37,567 nucleotides of DNA, taken from NCBI GenBank assembly GCA_031270845.1, contig JAISXF010000001.1, positions 1 through 37,567 on the forward strand. Direction: 5' to 3'. The position numbers and the translations under genes are program-made. This DNA comes from Prevotellaceae bacterium (GTDB lineage: Bacteria; Bacteroidota; Bacteroidia; Bacteroidales; UBA932). The notes beneath the pieces were generated by a model. The model saw only the letters and a program-made list of their open reading frames with translations, made no database searches and was not told where the DNA came from. Each line of letters starts with the position of its first letter. Position 1 is the stretch's first letter. Shown in pieces: positions 16,629 through 24,419 of this stretch.

Positions 16629-16646
16629 CAAAAAAATTACTACACC

Positions 16647-17285
16647 ATGCAAACAACCCTGCCCCCTCCGGTGGTGATCCTCGCCGACGGCGCCTTCCCT
16701 GCGCACAGCGTTCCGTTGCGCCGGCTCTCTGAGGCCGGCACGGTGGTATGCTGCGACGGCGCCGCCGTCAAGCTCCTTGCCGCCGACCGCCTCCCCGACC
16801 ACATCGTCGGCGACCTCGACACCCTGCCCGACGCCCTGTCGCGCCGCTTCTCCGACCGCCTCCACCACGACCCCTCGCAGGCCACCAACGACCTCACCAA
16901 GGCCGTCAACTTTTGCCTTCTCCGGCATGTCGAGGCGCTAACCATCGTCGGGGCCAGCGGCCTGCGCGAAGACCACACCCTCGCCAACATCTCCCTGCTG
17001 GCCGATTACGCCGCGCAGTGCCGCGTCGAAATGATAACCGACTACGGCACGTTTGTCGCCCTGCGCGCCCCGGCCACGCTCGATAGCTTTGCCGGGCAGC
17101 AGGTCTCGGTCTTTTCGCTCACGCCTGCCGCCACGGTGTCGTCCGCCGGCCTTCGGTACCCCCTGTGCAACCGGCGCTTAACAAGCTGGTGGACGGGCTC
17201 GCTGAATGAAGCTCTCGGCGCCTCCTTCTCCCTGCGCTTCCACAGCGGCCTGTTCATTGTCTTCCGCCAGCACAGGACACTTTGA
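16647..17285 (+). CDS. thiN: Thiamine pyrophosphokinase
   Basis: Transfers pyrophosphate from ATP to thiamine to make thiamine diphosphate. The 212-aa product shows the family's conserved points: ILADGAFP (11-18), VCCDGAA (34-40), VGDLDTL (54-60), TNDLTKAV (80-87) and GLREDHTLANI (105-115). The start is ATG 16647. An earlier in-frame codon at 16614 lies inside or before the promoter and is rejected. The gene is divergent from carA. It is followed by a 240-bp gap full of heptamer repeats before pheT, which has its own promoter. Confidence 0.92.
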   Translation: MQTTLPPPVVILADGAFPAHSVPLRRLSEAGTVVCCDGAAVKLLAADRLPDHIVGDLDTLPDALSRRFSDRLHHDPSQATNDLTKAVNFCLLRHVEALTIVGASGLREDHTLANISLLADYAAQCRVEMITDYGTFVALRAPATLDSFAGQQVSVFSLTPAATVSSAGLRYPLCNRRLTSWWTGSLNEALGASFSLRFHSGLFIVFRQHRTL

Positions 17286-17287
17286 AT

Positions 17288-17480
17288 AATTACGGATTAC
17301 GAATTACGAATTACGTTTTGCGAATAAATAATGATGGACTGCGTATTGCGAATGAATAATTACGAATTACGAATTACGGATTGCGTATTGCGGATTACGT
17401 TTGCGCATGAATAACTATGGTTTGCGCATGGCGAATTGTGTTTGTTATAATCCGTAATTCGTAATTCGTAATTCGTAATT
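17288..17480. repeat. Heptamer (ATTACGA) repeats forming competing long hairpins
   Basis: Between thiN and pheT, 7-bp units of ATTACGA type (with ATTACGG, ATTGCGT and ATTGCGG variants) occur in two direct blocks (17288-17315 and 17358-17400). A third block, 17452-17480, is in inverse orientation (TAATTCG). AATTACGAATTACGAATTAC plus GG at 17358-17379 is a perfect 22-bp complement of 17452-17473. The first block (28 bp) can pair with 17452-17480 with one mismatch. Only one pairing can form at a time. No coding capacity is credited here. Confidence 0.9.
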
Positions 17481-17493
17481 AAAAAAAATTAGC

Positions 17494-17501
17494 TACATTT
17501 G
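17494..17501 (+). promoter_or_regulatory. pheT promoter -7 element (TACATTTG)
   Basis: TACATTTG sits just after the heptamer hairpin and gives a start near 17507, about 20 nt before ATG 17528. The hairpin therefore lies upstream of the transcript and acts, if at all, as DNA or as the 3' end of the thiN mRNA. Confidence 0.6.
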
Positions 17502-17527
17502 GCGTCTTATTTTAAAAAAATGATAGC

Positions 17528-19975
17528 ATGAAAATATCGTACAACTGGCTTAAAGACTACGTACCGCTTTGCGAAACGCCTGAACGCACGGCGGAAATTC
17601 TCACCTCCGTCGGGCTGGAGGTCGAGGCTATGGAGACGCACGAGGCGGTGCGCGGCGGCCTGCGGGGCGTAGTGGTGGGCGAGGTCCTCACGTGCACGCC
17701 GCACCCCGATGCCGACAAATTGCGCATCACGACGGTTGATGTCGGCACCGGCGAACCGCTGCAAATTGTCTGCGGAGCGCCCAATGTGGCCGTCGGGCAG
17801 AAAGTGCCGGTGGCCGTAGTCGGTACCACGCTGTATGGCGCCGACGGGGCGGAATGGAAAATCAAAAAATCGAAACTGCGCGGCGTGGAGTCATGGGGTA
17901 TGATTTGCGCGGAGGATGAGCTGGGGCTGGGCACGAACCACGAGGGCATTATGGTGCTTGATGCGGTAATACGTCCCGGCACGCCCCTGGGCGAGGCGCT
18001 GTCGATAGAAGCCGATACGGTCTTTGAAATCGGGCTGACGCCGAATCGTGTAGATGCGGCCTCGCACACAGGCGTCGCCCGCGACCTGGCGGCGTACCTG
18101 AACCTTCCGCTGCACTCGCCGCTGAAGGTTGCCGGCAGCGGTTATCTCCGTCGGGGTGGGGGGTGCGGTATTGCCGTCAGGGTCGAAAACAACGACGCCT
18201 GCCCGCGCTATACGGGCGTTACGATTCGCGGCGTTACTGTCGGCCCCTCGCCCGAATGGCTGCAAAAGCGCCTGACGGCTATCGGCGTGCGGACGATTAA
18301 TAATATAGTGGACATTACCAACTACGTCCTGCACGAAACCGGCCAGCCCCTCCATGCCTTTGATGCCGGCCGGATTGCCGGCGGCGAAGTGATTGTCAAA
18401 ACCTGCCCCGAGGGTACGACATTCGTTACGCTCGATGGCACCGAGCGGATATTGAGTGCCCACGATTTGATGATTTGCAACGCCCGCGAGCCGATGTGTA
18501 TCGGCGGCGTATTCGGCGGACAGGCGCACGGCGTAACCGAAGCCACCGTCGATGTGTTCCTCGAGAGCGCGTATTTCAATCCGGTATGGATTCGCAAAAC
18601 CGCCCGCCGGCACGGATTAAGCACCGATGCGTCGTTCCGCTATGAACGCGGCGCTGACCCGCAGGCAACGCCGGCCGCCCTGTGCCGCGCGGCGGCGTTG
18701 ATTATGGAAATAGCCGGCGGCAGTGTGGCCGGCGAGATTATTGATATATATCCCGCGCCGGTGTCGCCGGCGGTGGTGTCACTGCATTTCGACCGTATCC
18801 GACGGCTAATAGGCAAACGCATCGACCGTGACACCATCACCGGAATTCTGCAGCGGCTCGAGTTCGACATCATGGACTCGACCGTCGATGGGCTGGTGGT
18901 GGCCGTGCCTACCTGCCGTGTCGATGTAACGCGCGAGTGTGATGTGGTCGAAGAAATTCTGCGCATCTACGGCTACAATAATGTCGAAATCCCTGCACAA
19001 ACCACCCTCTCGATAGCGTCCGGCGTGCATACGCCGAAGGAAACGATGCAACAGACGGTGTCGGATTACTTGGTGAGCAACGGTTTTTATGAAATGATGA
19101 ATAATTCTCTTACCCGCGCGGAGTATTATAGATCACTGCTGACCTTCCCCGAAAGCCGGGCGGTGCGCATCCTCAATCCCCTGAGCAGTGATTTGAACGT
19201 GATGCGGCAGACACTGCTTTTCGGCGGGCTGGAGTCCATCGCCCGCAACAGCCACCGCCAGCAGTCCGATGTGAAATTATTTGAATGGGGCTCCTGCTAT
19301 GCCTTCAACGCCGGCGCCGACGGCGACCCTCTGAAGGCCTATGTCGAAACCTGGCAGGTAGCCCTCTTTACCACGGGCTTTGTGTCGCCGCAGCATTGGC
19401 GCACGCCGCAGGAACGCTCGGATTTCTTTTACCTCAAAGGCTTTGTCGAAGGCATCCTGCGCCGCTTCGGTATCGACATCTTCCGGTTAGAAACGGCTGC
19501 CGCGCCGCCCGACCTGTTTGCCGAAGGCATTCAATACAGCCGGAAAGGGCGCGTATGCGCGATGGTGGGCACCGTGTCGGCGGCGCAGCGGGCGGCCTTT
19601 GACATCCGGCAACCGGTGTATGCAGCGGAAATTTCCGGCGACTGGCTGCTGAAAGCCCTTCGGGACGTGCGGGTACGGTATGCGGAGCTGCCCAAATTCC
19701 CCGAAGTGCGGCGCGACCTGGCGCTGGTTGTCGATGAGGCCGTAACCTATGCGCAATTGCGCGACGTAGCGTTTGGCGCTGAGCGGAACCTGCTGCAGCG
19801 CGTCAATCTGTTCGATGTGTATCGCGGCGACAAATTGCCGCAAGGAAAAAAACAGTATGCCCTGAGTTTTGTATTGCAGGATAAGGAAAAAACGCTTACC
19901 GACCAGCATATAGAGCACATCATGGACACCCTGCTGAAGGCTTTTGAACAGCATTTCGCCGCCACACTGAGGTGA
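17528..19975 (+). CDS. pheT: Phenylalanyl-tRNA synthetase beta subunit
   Basis: Beta chain of the (alpha-beta)2 enzyme that charges tRNA-Phe; it holds the editing site and tRNA contacts. The 815-aa length is normal. Domains in order: MKISYNWLKDYVP start, an EMAP-type tRNA-binding domain (about 40-150, with HPDADKLRITTVDVG), the B3/B4 editing domain (about 210-370, with INNIVDITNYVLHETGQPLHAFD split across it), B5 (about 400-470), a pseudo-catalytic core, and a C-terminal FDX-ACB anticodon-binding domain (about 720-815, PKFPEVRRDLALVVDE). pheS is not adjacent. It has its own promoter. The UbiA-type gene follows 68 bp downstream. Confidence 0.97.
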   Translation: MKISYNWLKDYVPLCETPERTAEILTSVGLEVEAMETHEAVRGGLRGVVVGEVLTCTPHPDADKLRITTVDVGTGEPLQIVCGAPNVAVGQKVPVAVVGTTLYGADGAEWKIKKSKLRGVESWGMICAEDELGLGTNHEGIMVLDAVIRPGTPLGEALSIEADTVFEIGLTPNRVDAASHTGVARDLAAYLNLPLHSPLKVAGSGYLRRGGGCGIAVRVENNDACPRYTGVTIRGVTVGPSPEWLQKRLTAIGVRTINNIVDITNYVLHETGQPLHAFDAGRIAGGEVIVKTCPEGTTFVTLDGTERILSAHDLMICNAREPMCIGGVFGGQAHGVTEATVDVFLESAYFNPVWIRKTARRHGLSTDASFRYERGADPQATPAALCRAAALIMEIAGGSVAGEIIDIYPAPVSPAVVSLHFDRIRRLIGKRIDRDTITGILQRLEFDIMDSTVDGLVVAVPTCRVDVTRECDVVEEILRIYGYNNVEIPAQTTLSIASGVHTPKETMQQTVSDYLVSNGFYEMMNNSLTRAEYYRSLLTFPESRAVRILNPLSSDLNVMRQTLLFGGLESIARNSHRQQSDVKLFEWGSCYAFNAGADGDPLKAYVETWQVALFTTGFVSPQHWRTPQERSDFFYLKGFVEGILRRFGIDIFRLETAAAPPDLFAEGIQYSRKGRVCAMVGTVSAAQRAAFDIRQPVYAAEISGDWLLKALRDVRVRYAELPKFPEVRRDLALVVDEAVTYAQLRDVAFGAERNLLQRVNLFDVYRGDKLPQGKKQYALSFVLQDKEKTLTDQHIEHIMDTLLKAFEQHFAATLR

Positions 19976-20043
19976 ACGCAAAATTTTCTTTTCGAACATT
20001 GATAGAATCTACATATCGAAAATCCGTTATTGTGCTATAAGAA

Positions 20044-20907
20044 ATGCCATTGATATTTCATTATTTCTCCTTAGTCAAATTCTCGCACACAGTTTTTGCG
20101 CTGCCCTTTGCGTGTATTGGTTTTGTGTTGGCGTATGCGCAGACGGATGCAGTATTTGCATGGCGCACACTGGTGCTGATGCTGCTGTGCATGGTGTTTG
20201 CCCGCAACACGGCGATGAGCTTCAACCGCTATGCCGACCGGCAATTCGACGCCCGCAACCGGCGCACCGCCAATCGCGAAATACCGCGCGGCATCATCAC
20301 GCCGCGACGGGCGCTACTGTTTTGCATAGCCAATGCGGCGCTGTTCGTCGTCGCTGCCGGATTGCTCAATCGGTTATGCCTGTATCTGTCGCCGGTGGCG
20401 TTGGGAGTGATTGTGGGCTATAGCCTGACCAAACGCTTCACGTGGGGATGTCATCTGATTTTGGGAGCAAGCCTTGCTATTGCACCAACAGCCGCTTATA
20501 TCGCGGTAACCGGAACGATTGCTTTGCCGCCGGCATTGTTTTCCGCCATAACGCTTTTTTGGGTTAGCGGATTCGACGTTCTCTACGCTCTGCCCGACGA
20601 AACATTCGACCGGCAGGAAGGGCTGTTCTCCATCCCCGCCCGCTTTGGCCGGTGCCGTGCGATGGGCATTTCAGCCGTACTGCATGGGGTAGCCGCCACG
20701 CTGGTAGCGATAGCCGGATGGGCGTTGCAGGCGGGGATTTTGTACATCGCCGGCGCGACGTTGTTTTGCGGGTTGCTGCTCTACCAGCATCTCATAATAA
20801 AACCTTCCGATTTAAGCCGCCTGAATGCCGCCTTTGCCACAACCAACGGGCTGGCCAGCATCGTATTTGCAATTTTGGTAATCCTTGAATTGACTATTGA
20901 CTATTGA
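20044..20907 (+). CDS. ubiA: UbiA-family prenyltransferase
   Basis: Membrane prenyltransferase that joins a polyprenyl chain to an aromatic acceptor in quinone synthesis. The 287-aa protein has several hydrophobic helices and both Asp-rich motifs of the family: N61-RYAD65-RQFD69 and D185-ETFD189. The sequence resembles the 4-hydroxybenzoate-prenyltransferase-like branch. In a Bacteroidales, which would normally make menaquinone, it may be MqnP of the futalosine route rather than true UbiA; the substrate cannot be fixed from one gene. The last codons (LTIDY, then stop) are formed by TTGACTA heptamer repeats shared with the facing buk 3' end. Upstream is pheT. Confidence 0.85.
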   Translation: MPLIFHYFSLVKFSHTVFALPFACIGFVLAYAQTDAVFAWRTLVLMLLCMVFARNTAMSFNRYADRQFDARNRRTANREIPRGIITPRRALLFCIANAALFVVAAGLLNRLCLYLSPVALGVIVGYSLTKRFTWGCHLILGASLAIAPTAAYIAVTGTIALPPALFSAITLFWVSGFDVLYALPDETFDRQEGLFSIPARFGRCRAMGISAVLHGVAATLVAIAGWALQAGILYIAGATLFCGLLLYQHLIIKPSDLSRLNAAFATTNGLASIVFAILVILELTIDY

Positions 20908-20956
20908 CTATTGAATATTCCTGCGGGGATGAAATCATCTATTGTCAATATTCAAT
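20885..20956. repeat. TTGACTA heptamer repeats across the ubiA/buk convergent junction
   Basis: TTGA-n-TATTGACTATTGACTATTGA-type heptamers begin inside the last codons of ubiA and pass its stop. An inverted match ATTGAATATT (20910-20919) / AATATTCAAT (20947-20956) reaches into the last codons of buk on the other strand. The two genes thus share a short dyad at their 3' ends. It could act as a weak bidirectional 3' structure, but it is AT-rich and has no T run. Confidence 0.65.
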
Positions 20957-22012
20957 GGTTTCCGTTTCGCCTTTCAGGGCACGGAGGCCGTTGGTGGCTA
21001 AGGCGCTCATTTCGTCCTCGCCGGGATAGACAGAAACAGGGGCAATGTATTCCACTTTCCGTATAATTGAGGCCATCATCAGCGGGTTCCATGCAATGCC
21101 GCCGGTCAGCAGAATGGCATCAACCCTGCCTTCGAGCACTGTTGACATAGCACCGATAAATTTGGCAATATTATACGCCATCGCCTCGTGAATCAAGGCG
21201 GCTTTGCTGTCGCCGGCAGGGATAAGTTCCTGTTCGATTTTCTGGAACTGGTTCGTACCCAAGTGCGCCACCATGCCCCCTTCGCCGGTCAGTATTTTTC
21301 CCACCTGTGCGAGGGTGTACCGGCCGCTAAAGCAGAGTTCCGCCACCTGCAGCGCCGGCAATGTGCCGGAACGTTCGGGCGTGAACGGCCCTTCGCCGTC
21401 AACGGCATTAGTAACGTCCACGATTTTCCCTTTCCGGTGCGCGCCGACCGAAATGCCGCCGCCCAGATGCACCACAATCAGATTCAAGTCTTCGTAAGCC
21501 CGCCCTGCTTTTTGGGCGTGCTTTTTGGCAATGGCCTTATGATTGAGGGCATGAAACATGGCGGTGCGCCGGAATAGCGGATGCCCCGCCACACGCGCCA
21601 CGTCCTGCAGTTCATCGACCACTACGGGGTCGGCGATGTAGGCCTTGCAGCCGGGGATGGCACCAGCGATGTCGTCGGCAATAAGGGCGCCGAGGTTGCT
21701 GGCGTGTTTGCCGAAACGGCAGGTGCGAAGGTCATCTTTCATCGCTTTGTTAATGGCGTACACGCCCGATGGCACCGGCCGGACAATCCCGCCACGTCCA
21801 ACAACGGCCTTAAAATCATCAAGAGCATAGCCGGCTTCGCGCAGTACCTCAAGGATTGCCTTTTTACGAAAGGCAAACTGTTCGGTAACGATTTTGAAAT
21901 CCTTCAAATCGTCGGCATCATGTTGTAAATTTTTTTGGAAAATATTTTGCTCGTCCTCGAAGACTGCTATTTTGGTAGAGGTAGAGCCGGGGTTAATGAT
22001 TAGAATTTTCAT
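20945..22012 (-). CDS. buk: Butyrate kinase
   Basis: Interconverts butyryl phosphate plus ADP with butyrate plus ATP, the energy-yielding last step of butyrate formation. The 355-aa length matches the acetokinase-superfamily butyrate kinases. It begins with the nucleotide-binding loop INPGSTSTKIAVFED and has VVHLGGGISVGAH and ILLTGGIAWN motifs. ptb lies 10 bp upstream on the same strand, the common ptb-buk operon. Branched-chain or other short acyl phosphates are alternative substrates. The very last codons (ETIEY) fall in the heptamer repeat at the junction with ubiA. Confidence 0.95.
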   Translation of the reverse strand: MKILIINPGSTSTKIAVFEDEQNIFQKNLQHDADDLKDFKIVTEQFAFRKKAILEVLREAGYALDDFKAVVGRGGIVRPVPSGVYAINKAMKDDLRTCRFGKHASNLGALIADDIAGAIPGCKAYIADPVVVDELQDVARVAGHPLFRRTAMFHALNHKAIAKKHAQKAGRAYEDLNLIVVHLGGGISVGAHRKGKIVDVTNAVDGEGPFTPERSGTLPALQVAELCFSGRYTLAQVGKILTGEGGMVAHLGTNQFQKIEQELIPAGDSKAALIHEAMAYNIAKFIGAMSTVLEGRVDAILLTGGIAWNPLMMASIIRKVEYIAPVSVYPGEDEMSALATNGLRALKGETETIEY

Positions 22013-22022
22013 GTTATTTGAT

Positions 22023-22931
22023 TTATCTTTCGGACATCAGGGCGGCAAAGATGATGGAATTTAATTTTGTATCGGTTGAATCGCTACGGCTCGAGAGCAT
22101 GCAAGGCACTTTGGCTCCGGCGACAACGGCGGCGATGCGGGCGTTGGGCGTCAGTTGTCCGATTGTTTTATAAAATACATTCCCTGCTTCGATGTTCGGG
22201 AAGAGCAGGCAGTCGGCGTCGCCGGCCACTTCGCTTTTCAGTTTTTTGATGGCCGCCGATTCTTTCGAGATGGCGGTGTCGAGCGACAGCGGTCCGTCGA
22301 TGATACAGTTTTTTATTTGCGACCGGTCGGCCATTTTCGACAGGATAGCCCCATCGACGCAAGCCTGCATCGCCGGTAACATTTGTTCGGTGCCGGCCAG
22401 TACGGCAATCTTTGGTTTTTCGATGCCCAGCTTCCGTCCGACGCTGACGAGGTACCTGGCAATCGCAATTTTCTGGTTTAGGTCTGGTGCGGGAATCACT
22501 GCAATATCGCTTGCGAGTAACAATTTGTGGTAGCCCGGATGCGAGAATATCGACACGTGAGAGAGTACAACTTTGGGCGGCAGCAGGCCTTTTTCCTTGT
22601 TCAGGATACCGCGCATGTATTTATCGGTACTGCAGAGACCTTTCATCAGCATGTCGCCTTCGCCGGCGTGGATAAGTTCGATAGAGATGCCCACCGCCTG
22701 TGCTTCGTCGGAGATATGGACAACGCGGAATTGGGAGATGTCGATCTGGTGTTCGGTGCATACCCGTTCTATCAGGGTTCGGTCGCCGACCAGTGTTGCG
22801 TCCACCAGTCCTTGGGCTACGGCCTCGCTGGCCGCGCCGATGGTATGATCGTCGACAGCCCACGCGGCCACCAGCTGTTTCTTTGGTAATGATGCCACTT
22901 TGGCATAAATTTCTTCAAATGATCTAATCAT
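22023..22931 (-). CDS. ptb: Phosphate butyryltransferase
   Basis: Exchanges CoA of butyryl-CoA for phosphate to give butyryl phosphate, the substrate of the adjacent butyrate kinase. The 302-aa protein is of normal length for the Pta/Ptb family. It shows the family pattern MLMKGLCSTDKYMRGIL, LSHVSIFSHPGYHKLLLASDIAV and LLFPNIEAGNVFYKTIGQL. It is the first gene of the ptb-buk pair. The 72 bp upstream consist of 8-bp repeats with no TAnnTTTG, so it may be transcribed from further upstream. Confidence 0.95.
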   Translation of the reverse strand: MIRSFEEIYAKVASLPKKQLVAAWAVDDHTIGAASEAVAQGLVDATLVGDRTLIERVCTEHQIDISQFRVVHISDEAQAVGISIELIHAGEGDMLMKGLCSTDKYMRGILNKEKGLLPPKVVLSHVSIFSHPGYHKLLLASDIAVIPAPDLNQKIAIARYLVSVGRKLGIEKPKIAVLAGTEQMLPAMQACVDGAILSKMADRSQIKNCIIDGPLSLDTAISKESAAIKKLKSEVAGDADCLLFPNIEAGNVFYKTIGQLTPNARIAAVVAGAKVPCMLSSRSDSTDTKLNSIIFAALMSER

Positions 22932-22933
22932 TG

Positions 22934-23013
22934 TTGAGTTGTTGAATTATTGAGTTATTGAATTGTTGAATTCATCCTTTCATCCTGTTATCCTGTTATC
23001 CATTTATCTATTA
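22934..23013. repeat. Two adjoining 8-bp tandem repeats between ptb and the DUF5723 gene
   Basis: Five 8-bp units (TTGAGTTG, TTGAATTA, TTGAGTTA, TTGAATTG, TTGAATTC) run from 22934 to 22973. They are followed by 8-bp units of a second kind (ATCCTTTC, ATCCTGTT twice, ATCCATTT, ATCTATTA) to about 23013, reaching the last codons of the DUF5723 gene. The whole intergenic gap consists of these two blocks. Confidence 0.8.
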
Positions 23014-24416
23014 TATAAAAACCGCGGGGCGGGGTCTTCTTCTTCCGCTGGCGGTGGTGGTGGTGGCGGGGTGCGGTTGAATGTTAAATTGAATCCGAGA
23101 TGAACGCCGACGGTGCGTGCGGTGGTAGCGCTGACCGAGGAAATGTTTTCAGCCGAGATGAAGAACTGGAAGGCACCGCCCCGCAGGTTGATGGCCAGCG
23201 AGGGGTTAAAGACTTTGGAGAGCATAAAATTGTTTCCCAGCGAAACCGAGAGCCATTTTCCTACGGAACGGTTATACATCAGGGTAAGGGTTGTGCGCGA
23301 AAAGTTATCCATCGCCCGTGTTCCGAAAAGAAGTCCGAACTTGTCGTCAGGCGTGAGGTTGTATGCGGCGCTCAGATAGAGTTTCCCCGGCAGGGGTGTA
23401 CGATAGGATGTGCCGGCTCGTTCTTCAAAATCGAAGAGGTTTCCCAAGGTATCTGTAATTTGGTCGAAGTTGCCGTCGAGGCTGTTGAGGCCGGCAAAGA
23501 TAAACTCGTCGTTCGTCAGGTTTGCTTCGTGAAATTTCAAATCCGATTTCCAGTTAATCCATCCCCAATCGACGGCGCTGAAGGCAAGACTGAGTCCTTC
23601 AACGGGCGTGTTGTAGCGGATACCGAAATCGAAGGCGAAGCCGGTATTGTCGAAGAGATGATCGAGCAATTTCATGGGGTCGTCGGAGATGGTTTCAATG
23701 TTTGACGTTTGTCCCAAGGCATTCATACGTAAACGCATGGAATAGTCGGTCGGGTCGGTATCGAGGGTTGCGCGCATATTGTTTACATAGATGTTGGCTG
23801 CTCCGAGCAGGAGCTTTGCGCGTGCGCCGACTTTCCATGCCTCGTTAATCGAAAACGAATACCCAAGCGCCGTTTCGAGATAGGCTATGGCATTTGCATC
23901 AACGCGGAAATCGAGCTGTTCGCCGGGGGTATTTCCGAGAATGAGTAATTTGGCGGCATCGCCGGGAAGGCGGAGGCTGATGTCGGCTACGGTCGAGGTA
24001 GAGAAGGTAATCATGTGTTTCGGGTGTACCTTAAAACCGAAGGTGATGAGTTCGAGATTGAGTCCCGCCATCAGCCTTGCGGAAGAACCTATTTTATCGA
24101 CGGCGGAAGGTTTTACCTGCAGGGCATTGTCGGGCAGGCGCTGAAGGAGGTCGCTGTGCGAGACGTCGAGGTTGGCATCGACGTGGATACCCCCGAGTAC
24201 GGGAAAGAAGTTCATAAACCACTGTACGTCGTCAGACAGATTGGCGGGGTTGGTATGCAGCGACTGCGGCGATTGCGGCATAAAGTGCATCAGGGTACTT
24301 TCCTGCGCATAGGCCGATTGCGAAAGCGTCGCCACAGCAAAGAGTAGCATCCCATACCCGCAGGCTTTTATCCCGTTCATCATTTCATCTGTTTTCATCA
24401 TTTCATCTATTCTCAT
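23004..24416 (-). CDS. DUF5723 family outer-membrane beta-barrel-like protein
   Basis: Bacteroidota DUF5723 proteins are predicted outer-membrane barrels of the FadL/PorV-like type; function unknown. The product has up to 470 aa. The start at 24416 lies 3 bp after the upstream stop, which suits coupled translation, but M13 (24380) gives a cleaner signal peptide (MNGIKACGYGMLLFAVATLS, cleavage after AYAQ). The mature part opens LMHFMPQSPQSLHTNPA and has alternating amphipathic strands (for example FDFGIRYNTPVEGLSLAFSA). Near the C-terminus is a Pro run (PPPPPPP) followed by an acidic tail. The extra N-terminal residues arise from an 18-bp duplication (MMK-TDEMM). It forms a pair with the upstream lipoprotein. 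Confidence 0.8.
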   Translation of the reverse strand: MRIDEMMKTDEMMNGIKACGYGMLLFAVATLSQSAYAQESTLMHFMPQSPQSLHTNPANLSDDVQWFMNFFPVLGGIHVDANLDVSHSDLLQRLPDNALQVKPSAVDKIGSSARLMAGLNLELITFGFKVHPKHMITFSTSTVADISLRLPGDAAKLLILGNTPGEQLDFRVDANAIAYLETALGYSFSINEAWKVGARAKLLLGAANIYVNNMRATLDTDPTDYSMRLRMNALGQTSNIETISDDPMKLLDHLFDNTGFAFDFGIRYNTPVEGLSLAFSAVDWGWINWKSDLKFHEANLTNDEFIFAGLNSLDGNFDQITDTLGNLFDFEERAGTSYRTPLPGKLYLSAAYNLTPDDKFGLLFGTRAMDNFSRTTLTLMYNRSVGKWLSVSLGNNFMLSKVFNPSLAINLRGGAFQFFISAENISSVSATTARTVGVHLGFNLTFNRTPPPPPPPAEEEDPAPRFLYNR

Positions 24417-24419
24417 TAT

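Noticed and set aside
16614-16646. Upstream thiN start giving 11 extra residues
   Set aside because: It overlaps the predicted promoter and transcription start, and thiamine pyrophosphokinases begin close to the ILADGAFP strand.
17288-17480. Insertion-sequence or transposon ends
   Set aside because: Although inverted repeats are present there is no transposase and no visible target duplication; short-period heptamer repeats explain the pattern.
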